This document shows, one piece after another, positions 56,147-64,000 of a DNA stretch of 64,000 nt. Numbering within the stretch: position 1 is the stretch's first letter; each line of letters begins with the position of its first letter. Origin of the DNA: Symbiodinium kawagutii (lineage: Eukaryota > Sar > Dinophyceae > Suessiales > Symbiodiniaceae); contig VSDK01025410.1 of the NCBI GenBank assembly GCA_009767595.1, forward strand, positions 105,622 through 169,621, given 5' to 3'. The notes below the pieces were generated by a model. That model was not told the DNA's origin and ran no database searches. It worked only from the letters and a program-made list of their open reading frames with translations. Made by a program: the position numbers and the translations under genes.

Positions 56147-56664
56147 ATCCAGGCCGAGATTCCGTCATGGTCCGGTCGTGATCTGGGGTCTTACCCCGGC
56201 GAAGGCTTATCCCCAACTGATTAGTCTTCGGACTTGTGTACCATGATTACCTGACCAGCAGGACAATTGGAGTGATTGATTTACACAGAGGCTTGAAGTA
56301 GGCTTTGAGGAATGGAATGTCGAATTCAACGACCTTTGGTCGCCTTCTCAACGATTAATTGACCTCATTGAATCAACCAACTGACTCATTCTGGGACACC
56401 GTCCCGCTGATTGCCCTTGTGGCCAGTTTTTACATGCACCAGTGACAAAGTCGGCAAAAGATCTTGTAACTTTGCAGCAGTGAGCTGCTTTAGCTTCCGG
56501 ATTCTTTCCATGGAACTCTTTGATTACCACCTTGGCTTATTACGACGGCTTTCACCATTGCTGAATTTTATCAACGGACGTGCCTGGCTTACTTAGGTCA
56601 TGGGGTAGCTCCGACCCCTTGAGGAGCATGCATTGGAGGCGACCCACACGAGCCAGATTGGCTT
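56147..56664 (+). other. Spacer between the duplicated segments
   Basis: Contains a possible frame at 56572-56664 (VPGLLRSWGSSDPLRSMHWR). Nothing else is recognised. Confidence 0.35.
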
Positions 56665-56986
56665 CGTGTGTGAGAGCACCACCCGTATCTAGGGATAAGC
56701 AGTGTCAATGTTTACGCAGGGGGCCATCCCTCTCATCACTGGTGGATGGCCAACGAAGAGGCCAGTGATGAGAACTGGAAACGTACCTGCAGTGCCGCTC
56801 CTGGGCGCCGGCGTGCGCAGCTGGGGGGCACATGACTAATCAACAGGGAATTCCCCTCATCTGATCACAATCACCTTCATCCTCTCATCGCCAATTTGGC
56901 TTCCGTGTCTATGATGACACTATCCGGTGGGTCGTATAAAGATTCCATACTGGTAGCATGTGACCCATTCGGTCTTTCAAGTGTGT
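56665..56986. repeat. 322-bp direct repeat, copy 2
   Basis: The second copy ends at GGTCTTTCAAGTGTGT, exactly where copy 1 diverges. The TG-rich left edge (GTGTGTGTG in copy 1, GTGTGTG in copy 2) and the GTGTGT right edge could have served as recombination sites. Confidence 0.9.
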
Positions 56987-57453
56987 GTTTTGTTGTTCAT
57001 GCTGATTCATTGTCAATATATTGTCATGTTATTGCTGGCTGTCATGATCATTTTGTTGTTACATTCTTTCCTGGACCTCATGGTCGCTTTCAAAGTCGTC
57101 ATGCATGATAGCTTAGTTATATGAACCTTTGTTGTTATGAATACATGTACTAGCTATAAATTGTTGTTTGTTGATCCTTCTTACTGTCGTCCCTCTTATG
57201 ATTGTGTTATTTCTAGTTGTGCATTGTTTTTTGTTTGATCCATGTTATCATTCCAGTTGTTATGATAATTTGTTGGAATTTCACACCGTTGTTTGGGAGA
57301 TCCTGAGATCCCTGTCATTATCCCTGCTGTTACAGAAATCTTCTTGTTATCTCCGTTGTGATGATTTTTTTCCCTTCTTGTTATTTGCGTTGTTATGATT
57401 TCTTCCAGTTATATCGATTATTTTGGGACAAACTCATTCATCTCATGGGTCAG

Positions 57454-57708
57454 TTACGGGTCAATAGATTCGCTCTGATCATCCCACTGCGACCGCCCTG
57501 TGAGACACTTCGGATTTACGACCGACATGGCACTGCCATTGCCGTTTGGCCCGCTGATTCCTTCCACGTGGAGATTGCGAAGCTCGGAATCCACAGAGTG
57601 CCGCCATGGAGATGCAATTTTGAAGCAAAGACTTGGGCGACTGGTTGCACAACTACGCCCAGGCATTCATCGATGATGGGTGATGAAAGGTCCAACTTAA
57701 ATTCCCAT
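57454..57708 (+). CDS. Exon, propeller-like, 85 codons
   Basis: GGGTCAG and a GTGAGT donor bound exactly 255 nt (phase 0/0). The frame reads LRVNRFALIIPLRPPCETLR then IYDRHGTAIAVWPADSFHVE. IYDRHGTAIAVWP has the beta-hairpin look of a propeller blade. This is one of the firmest exons in the window. Confidence 0.65.
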
Positions 57709-57863
57709 GTGAGTAGCTGGTGACCAGCTGGTGACTTTTATTGAGGGGCCACCTATTTAGCCAACTTGGTTTATAACCTGGGGTACCAGTGATGGAACGT
57801 GCTTGTTAACTAGCTTAAAACTAGGGGTCCCCACCTCGAAAGTAATGTGGATCTCCCACGAAC

Positions 57864-57945
57864 CAAGTAGAGGCCGCGCATGGTGGCTACCCAGCGGCGA
57901 CCAGCGGGTAGCGCTGAAGTGTGCGGGTCGCCATCAGCTGTGACC
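57864..57945 (+). CDS. Possible exon
   Basis: The frame RGRAWWLPSGDQRVALKCAG then RHQL is WD40-like but short, with no firm borders. Confidence 0.25.
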
Positions 57946-57956
57946 GAGGGAATACA

Positions 57957-58160
57957 CCATGTGGTGGTTTCTTGATAGAGTGGGAACCCCCAAAGTTCTG
58001 GTTCATTACTATAATGGTGGAAAATAGATCAGAACAGAACTCTAAAGTTCTGGAAATGAGATTTAGAAACTAATACCATTATTTTCGATAAAGGATTAAC
58101 TGGCGGGACCCCCCATGTTAAATGGTTTGAGGGTACCCCAATGACTTGAGAAACACCTAT
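57957..58160. mobile_element. Family 1 element with an internal insertion
   Basis: Outer ends GTGGTGGTTTCTTGATAGAG and CCCCAATGACTTGAGAAACA are as in family 1, but the length is about 204 bp instead of about 110. The centre holds AGAACTCTAAAGTTCTGG-type sequence not seen in other copies. Confidence 0.55.
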
Positions 58161-58699
58161 GGAATAGACAGTTTCATTGCAATCAGCATGATGCGGCCAA
58201 TCTTCTGAGTCATGTCGAGGGGGTATACGGTGGCGTAGCAGGTATTTCTTCAAAGAAAGGGGACCTCATACTAGCAAAACGCCGTTGTTGGTGGCTGCTG
58301 GGCACTCAAGTTGCAGAAAATGTCAACAAATGAGACCGCAATGTTTCCGTAACAAGCAGAGGTATACCTCCCACATCGGTAGAATTGTCATTCAACATGT
58401 TTGGCAGATGTTGGGGCCTACTGTTTCATGCCCGCAGAGGTACATGGTCTATGAAATTGGTAGGTTTGGTGGGGTCCAATTGACATCCTTATCGACTTGT
58501 GGTGGAGGTCCTTTCACCAAAGCACACGTTTTTTCATCGCTATTCTCTATCACGCACACACATGGATATATACGTGGTTGGCTGGTGGTTTGAACCATGG
58601 TTAATGATGGTTTATAGTGGGGGATATAAGCAACAATAATGGTTAAACAGCTACCTGGTTGGTGATTGCAATCATTTTTGATTTTCCCAAACGTAATCA

Positions 58700-58765
58700 T
58701 TACCAAAAGGTTGGTTGACTAATATCGTTTAGCGGTTGAAACCACCAACCAGATATACAAACTTG
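58700..58765. repeat. Family 5 dispersed repeat
   Basis: GGTTGGTTGACTAATAT followed by GGTTGAAACCACCAACCAGATA. Related copies occur at about 11925-11955, 23420-23455, 23985-24032, 43065-43138 and 60832-60892. Confidence 0.65.
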
Positions 58766-58969
58766 TTGACATGATCGTATTTGTAAACATTCTATCGACC
58801 TTCTTCCGACAGGCCGTTTTACTACGGTATATGTGTATATTGCATCACTATTTTGAATATACATGGATAGGCAGATAGACAGACAGATAAATAAGATAAA
58901 TACATAAATTAAGTTCAATTGGAGTAGAGAAGACACGAGTATGTTCATCCAACGTATCTCACATACCAG

Positions 58970-59127
58970 CAACCTACGCAGCACCACTTTCATGGCCGAG
59001 CTTAGGGCATTTTCGCCTGATGAGACGGAGATAGCCGTCAAGTACCGCGAGACGCGCCAGGAACTTCAGATCATTCGCTTCTGCGACGCGGGCTCCAGTG
59101 CTTTGTTTGCAGCCATGATCTGTCCAC
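58970..59127 (+). CDS. Exon, WD40-like blade
   Basis: CACATACCAG and GTAGCT. The frame reads SNLRSTTFMAELRAFSPDET then EIAVKYRETRQELQIIRF. AFSPDETEIAVKY......LQIIRF is a typical WD40 strand pattern. Confidence 0.65.
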
Positions 59128-59479
59128 GTAGCTAAAACTGCTGGGGGCCCAGTCTCTTGTATCCGGGGTATACAACCATGAATCGTTAGTGGCTTCCGTG
59201 TGATCTTCGGCTTACGTCATATGGCTGGAGGCCATGGCTGTTGATGAATGAATGGCCGAAAATTGCCACTTTGCCTGATTTATAATAAGTTGACACATGT
59301 AATTACATTTTCTTTGTCATTTTTACATGGTATAAAATGGTTTGGCTGTGATTTGTTAATGACTTGTTGGTAATGGTTGTCAATTTTTGATGATTGAAGA
59401 GAACAGTTCATGATGATTGCCGATTGCCGGTAAAAACTTGGGACTCGCTCTTAATTGTTGGTATGGACAAGAACGCCAA

Positions 59480-59588
59480 TGATGGTTTCTCAAAATTAGG
59501 GACCCCCAAATGATTCAACATCAACCATGTATAATTCATAGTGACAACCCCACCATTTTTGGGGTTCCCCGTTTTGAGACCCCAAATG
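59480..59588. mobile_element. Family 1 TIR element
   Basis: TGATGGTTTCTCAAAATTAG at the left and GGGTTCCCCGTTTTGAGACC at the right, with the family core. Confidence 0.7.
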
Positions 59589-59984
59589 TTAACAACAATC
59601 TTTGCCCTGAGTCATCGGTAGTCAACATCCAAGTGTTTAAGAATGGTTGAGGACATGCAATGATTGTTGCTGACGGCACAGCATATTTACCCATCACGCA
59701 CAATGGTCAACAACCATGGTCAGCAAGCGGGTCAGCCAGCGCTCCTCAGAAGGAAACAAAAACACACATTAAACATGTTAACAATCATCATTTACATGGT
59801 TTGCAACTTGCTTACTGCAAACCTCTTAAATCAACAACCAGTAATGACGATTGATGGTTGCCGCTAAACGTTGCTCAACATCAACGGGGCCAGCAACGAT
59901 GACATCACCAGTCGACTGGGGGGCTGCATGGCGAATCCGGCACTTTCACCTGGCGGACCTGAGGTCCTCCCGTCGTGATTCCAG

Positions 59985-60075
59985 TGGTGCCCCTGGACAC
60001 GGCCTACCAATACTTCACCAATCTCGAGTACTCCGCAGATGGCCAGATCCTGGCCCTGGGCACTGCAGGAGGCAG
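59985..60075 (+). CDS. Exon, WD40-like blade
   Basis: GTGATTCCAG and GTGAGC bound 91 nt. The frame reads VPLDTAYQYFTNLEYSADGQ then ILALGTAGG. YSADGQILALGT is a textbook WD40 strand pair. Confidence 0.65.
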
Positions 60076-61552
60076 GTGAGCTGCTGTGAGAAACAGGGTC
60101 ACCCACCAGGAGAAAGGGTCCAATCGGTCATGATTTGCAGCGTCCATGCCATGTATGCTGTAGTCATATAGTCATGTGTTTATTATATTTATATATGTAG
60201 TATTGTATAAGTTATATACTGGTTGATTATATGTTTTTGAAGTCACCACTTTCAATAGTCATGTAGTCATGTGCTTATGGTTGGTTATGTATGTTGGATA
60301 TGTTTCCGTTGTTTATTTTGTTGCCCAAGAAAGTCAAAGCTGCACGCTTTGAAATTTGTGTAAATCAAGCCCGTAGCACAGCATTTGTGAAAGCTACCCT
60401 GGCAAAAAGGGGTAGAATGAATAGAAACATTTGTTCCAATCGAAGAGTCTGCACTACCCTTTGAACAGGTGCTTATTTGCCCTTGCCGTCGCCCTCCTGG
60501 AAACTACAATTGATTGTATACAGTAATCGGATATCACAAGAGTATCTCCAACTTGCTGGTTTCATTTTTTTTCCGAGTAACTATTAACAAATGGTTGGCT
60601 GACTAATATTGGTAAGACCCACCCTTGCGGGTTCATTCGTGGTGCCCGAATCCTTATGAGCCAGTCGACACTCATTCGGTTGGCGTGCCATTTTGAATCC
60701 AAGAAACAAGGGTTGAGCCATTGGAGAACAGCTTTTTAAGGGTGCGCAAGCTCGGTGCGGACGAAAACAGAGACGGGGTGTGTGCAGCATGCGCGCACTC
60801 TTGCGGGCGCCGCCTCCGCTGGGTGTGAAATAAATGGCTGACTAATATTTTTCATAGGGGTTGAAATTGAAATCACCAACCAGATATGCACAACACTAAG
60901 ATATCTCCGCCATGCAAACCCCAAGCATTTTCCGCAGGTTTTCACGCTTGAGTCGTATCCTTTCGCTGCACGCCTGGGAATTTGAGGTTGTACAACTTGG
61001 GCCCCGTTCACAAGCTATAGTCGTTGGGATAAAACTAGGCTGAATGCCAGTTATGTAGGTATAATATGTTATAACTATAGTTCAGTGGCCTTATAAACCA
61101 ACTTATAACTAGGGGGGCCACGTTGTATAATCATAAACAACATGGTTGTGGATCAATATTAGCCATCCCAAAAAATATGGGTACAACATCCCAACAGCTA
61201 GACTGGTGTCTTTTTGGGACGCTCAGCAAGGGTACAAGGTTTTGACCCACAGCCATATTTGATGTAAAATGGGCGTAACGCATATGAACTACGTAAAGTG
61301 AAATCAAAAGGAAAGATTGCCCAAAGATGCACAAAGCGGAACCAAAAGTTTCAAATGGAGCTGAAACTCCTTTGAATTTAATCACCAGGATTTTGCAGCT
61401 ATGCTTGAATATATGTTTGAACTGAATGCAATGAATCTGTAAAAATAAATCAACGTACATGTTTGAAAGTATACACGAATTCATCTTTGATAACGTTTTT
61501 ATATCATTTGTTTCTCATCCTTACATCATTTTATATCATGTTTTTTCCGTAG
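60076..61552. other. Intron-like stretch
   Basis: No exon with borders is seen. Family 5 repeat copies lie at 60590-60615 and 60832-60892. A GC-richer patch near 60740-60830 is open on minus. Confidence 0.4.
61141..61258. mobile_element. Family 2 element, diverged
   Basis: ATGGTTGTGGATCAATATTA at the left and GGTTTTGACCCACAGCCATA at the right. The core is partly replaced. Confidence 0.6.
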
Positions 61553-61747
61553 ACTAATCCACTAATCCTTCGCCACCAAGCATCCTCGAGTTGGCGACCC
61601 AGGCACTTTGTTTCGCTTCCATCGAGCCTCAGACTGGACGCAGTTGCCGGCCATGGCACCGACCCAGCTTCCTAAGGCGCAGACCGGGACGGCACGGACC
61701 GGCTACAAGGGACCAGGGCCACCAACTGGTGGCGATGCCGCCTGGTG
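61553..61747 (+). CDS. Probable terminal exon
   Basis: TTTTTTCCGTAG is a strong acceptor. Two frames are open: one (SILELATQALCFASIEPQTG) runs to TAG near 61757, the other (RVGDPGTLFRFHRASDWTQL then YKGPGPPTGGDAAW) to TGA at 61745-61747. Either would end the Ubl-WD40-like gene here. Confidence 0.4.
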
Positions 61748-62139
61748 AAGATAAGTAGGGGAACTATCAGGTGATGTTGGTTGATAATAGAGTGAAAGGG
61801 CAAATCTTAAACATGTTGTAATGTTTGGGGGCCCACCTTGTAGGTATTTGCCTATCGTTCTGCTTAGGGTATTATAGTTGTCAATGATCTGGTGACAACT
61901 TGCTACCTGTTCTGTGAACTGCATCCATAAAGCCCTAAGGGGGAGCCAAGGAGATACTAGGTTGCTTTGCTTTAATTTTGAATCTGAGTTTGCTGCCATT
62001 GCTGGCATCCTGCTCTTCATTTGGTTGTTCCAACTTTTGCTTACTGCAGCCACAACAGGGTACAATCTTCCGTTGCAAAAGGATTGTCGTTCGTTGTAAT
62101 TCCAGGAGCTAAGAGTGAAGTATGCGCATCTAGATTTTT

Positions 62140-62428
62140 ATCAACAGATGAACTCCGACCATGATGCTTCATAATGGTTTCTCGACGATGGCTGTAGTAC
62201 TGGCTGGCAGCTTTTCATGTCGCTTGATGAATGATGATAAATCAGTTCCCGTGGTTTGTATTGGTGGTGGATAAGGAGGGCCCAATGAGGGCGTGGTTCA
62301 GAACTGCACAATTTTCAGATTTAGTTCAGGAATAACTATTCTTTTTCGTCGCTGTGTGCCAAGGCCATTGGTTCCAGAGAATGGTGTGATTTTCCATAGC
62401 GTGTTGAATGCAACTGCCTTGACAGAAA
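62140..62428 (+). promoter_or_regulatory. 5' flank co-duplicated with the 28895 gene
   Basis: ACGATGGCTGTAGTACTGG, GATGATAAATCAGTT and GTGGATAAGGAG match the 28590-28770 region, and TGACAGAAAATGATCCAAGT matches the 37289 gene. GGCCATTGGTTCCAG at about 62361-62376 loosely resembles the 3' part of a dinoflagellate spliced leader. Confidence 0.5.
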
Positions 62429-63895
62429 ATGATCCAAGTCAACGTGACTTTACCGAGTGGTCGGACTGAAGCCCTTTCACTTCCGCAGTCCGCTACTGAA
62501 GGGGACTTGAAGATTCAGGCGCAGCAGATTTTAGGACAAAGGTTTCTGAAACTTATTGCTGCAGACGGACATATCCTGGCCGATCCTGAGAAGACTCTGC
62601 AAGCTGCAGGCCTCGAAGATGGACACCATGTCACCGCTGTGTTGCTGCAGCCGAAGGTCGCAGCAACAGGCAGGGCCTTTGCACTATGGTGCATCGGAGG
62701 CGACGGAGCCATAACTGGGGGCGGTCCGCATTCTGGCGGCGACAGCTCCCAAGTCCAAGATCATCTCCGGAGCGTGCAGCAGATTCAAGCCACGCCCTTT
62801 GCATTTGCTGCCGTCCTTGCAGACGGGTCGGTCGTTACTTGGGGCAGTCCACATGCTGGCGGCGACAGCTCTCAAGTCCAACATCAGCTCCGGAGTGTGC
62901 AGCAGATTCAAGCCGCACATTCTGCATTCGCTGCCGTCCTTGCAGACGGCTCTGTAGTTGCTTGGGGCCATCCAGATTATGGCGGCGACAGCTATCAAGT
63001 CCAAGATCAGCTCCGGAGGGTGCAGCAGATTCAAGCCGCACATTCTGCATTCGCTGCCGTCCTTGCAGACGGCTCTGTAGTTGCTTGGGGCCATCCAGAT
63101 TATGGCGGCGACAGCTATCAAGTCCAAGATCAGCTCCGGAGTGTGCAGCAGATTCAAGCCACGTCCTTTGCATTTGCTGCCGTCCTTGCAGATGGGTCAG
63201 TCGTTACTTGGGGCGATGAAGATCGTGGCGGCGACAGCTCGCAAGTCCAAGATCAGCTCCAGAGTGTGCAGCAGATTCAAGCCACGAGCTTTGCATTTGC
63301 TGCCGTCCTTGCAGACGGATCGGTTGTTACTTGGGGCCATCCAGGTTCTGGCGGCAACAGCTATCAAGTCCAAGATCAGCTCCGGAGCGTGCAGCAGATT
63401 CAAGCCACGCAATTTGCATTTGCTGCCGTCCTTGCAGACGGGTCAGTTGTTACATGGGGCAATACAGATTTTGGGGGCGATAGCTCTCATGTCCAAGATC
63501 AGCTCCAGGGTGTGCAGCAGATTCAAGCCGCATGCCAGGCATTTGCTGCCGTGCTTGCAGACGGGTCGGTCGTTACTTGGGGCGATCCACATTATGGCGG
63601 CGACAGTTCTCAAGTCCAAGATCAGCTCCGGGGTGTGCAGCAGATTCAAGCCACGAGCTTTGCATTTGCTGCCGTCCTTGCAGACGGGTCAGTTGTTACG
63701 TGGGGCGATCCATTTGCTGGCGGGGACAGTTGGAAAGTCCAAGATCAGCTCCGGAGTGTAAAGCAGATTCAAGCCACGCATTCTGCATTTGCTGCCGTCC
63801 TTGCAGACGGGTCGGTAGTTACCTGGGGCGATCCAAATTTTGGTGGCGACAGCTCTGAAGTCCAAGATCAGCTTCGGAATGTGAAGCGCAGTTAA
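62429..63895 (+). CDS. Ubiquitin-like head plus 10 RCC1-like repeats, intron-free
   Basis: The protein is 488 residues. The Ubl head spans about 1-75 (MIQVNVTLPSGRTEALSLPQ, then LIAADGHILADPEKTLQAAG), followed by ten RCC1-like units of 41 residues from about residue 83 to the end (LRNVKRS). The first unit reads FALWCIGGDGAITGGG where the 28895 copy has ITWG, so the Trp of the TWG signature is lost there. Units three and four (loop HPDYGG) are almost identical 123-bp copies. The frame is intact, with no stops, so it appears functional. A protein-interaction adaptor linked to ubiquitin pathways is the best guess; no catalytic domain is present. It is closest to the 37289 gene in the Ubl head and 5' flank. 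Confidence 0.82.
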   Translation: MIQVNVTLPSGRTEALSLPQSATEGDLKIQAQQILGQRFLKLIAADGHILADPEKTLQAAGLEDGHHVTAVLLQPKVAATGRAFALWCIGGDGAITGGGPHSGGDSSQVQDHLRSVQQIQATPFAFAAVLADGSVVTWGSPHAGGDSSQVQHQLRSVQQIQAAHSAFAAVLADGSVVAWGHPDYGGDSYQVQDQLRRVQQIQAAHSAFAAVLADGSVVAWGHPDYGGDSYQVQDQLRSVQQIQATSFAFAAVLADGSVVTWGDEDRGGDSSQVQDQLQSVQQIQATSFAFAAVLADGSVVTWGHPGSGGNSYQVQDQLRSVQQIQATQFAFAAVLADGSVVTWGNTDFGGDSSHVQDQLQGVQQIQAACQAFAAVLADGSVVTWGDPHYGGDSSQVQDQLRGVQQIQATSFAFAAVLADGSVVTWGDPFAGGDSWKVQDQLRSVKQIQATHSAFAAVLADGSVVTWGDPNFGGDSSEVQDQLRNVKRS

Positions 63896-64000
63896 TCAGA
63901 AACATCAGAAATATTGCATATGCGAAACCATCACTTAAAAACCATCAGTTCATAAACCATCAGTTGCCTTTGCGAATATCGTTTGTTGGGGCGATCTGCT
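63896..64000. other. 3' flank of the RCC1-like gene
   Basis: Contains AACCATCAG repeats. CGTTTGTTGGGGCGATC near the window end matches the 3' flank of the 28895 gene (GCGTTTGTTGGGGCCATC), so the duplication includes 3' sequence. Confidence 0.5.

Larger units (their letters stand above)
45920..61747 (+). other. Split gene model: Ubl head plus WD40-like exons
   Basis: The gene starts with a Ubl domain divided by one intron, followed on the same strand by at least ten exons, many carrying WD40-like cores (F.PDG..(L/V)A......(I/L).(L/V)(W/F)). The exons are listed separately. WD40 propellers are protein-interaction platforms; with a Ubl head the gene parallels the intron-free Ubl-ankyrin and Ubl-RCC1 genes. 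No specific orthologue is recognised. The 16 kb could also hold two genes. Confidence 0.4.

Overview
The window reads as nuclear DNA of a dinoflagellate, most likely Symbiodiniaceae or a close relative. This is inference from style, not from a marker gene. The signs are: (1) many short GC-richer exons between long AT-richer introns; (2) compact intron-free genes in which a ubiquitin-like (Ubl) head is followed by long near-identical ankyrin or RCC1-like repeats; (3) many dispersed copies of short terminal-inverted-repeat (TIR) elements; (4) most genes on the plus strand. No rRNA, tRNA, CRISPR or bacterial operon structure is visible.

Layout. 1-450: tail exons of an unknown gene. 1121-1892: a 15-bp satellite. 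2430-4280: intron-free Ubl plus ankyrin gene, followed by a TTCCGGAA-rich repeat field (4500-5080). 6.9-16 kb: a plus-strand split gene with about ten short exons, ending in a cysteine-rich CaaX tail. 18.5-19.2 kb: probable minus-strand exons, a local strand switch. 22.4-22.8 kb: two plus exons. 23.2-31.2 kb: a split gene whose exons resemble, in order, the N-terminal part of a divergent myosin motor; an intron-free Ubl plus RCC1-like gene (28895-30619) sits between two of these exons. 37289-38755: a second RCC1-like copy with an in-frame TAA. 41.3-44.6 kb: an unrecognised split gene. 45.9-61.7 kb: a split gene with a Ubl head divided by a phase-matched intron, followed by WD40-like exons and containing a 322-bp duplicated segment. 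62429-63895: a third RCC1-like gene.

Unifying theme: five genes carry a Ubl-type head followed by a repeat or propeller-like body. Four are intron-free and one is heavily split. Ubl plus protein-interaction arrays suggests a link to ubiquitin or proteasome adaptors, but no catalytic ligase domain is visible. The space between exons is filled with at least five TIR or repeat families, some lying next to GT/AG sites, which fits repeat-driven intron gain.

Exon boundaries were called by eye from open frames and AG/GT sites. Treat exact ends as approximate unless a splice pair is named.
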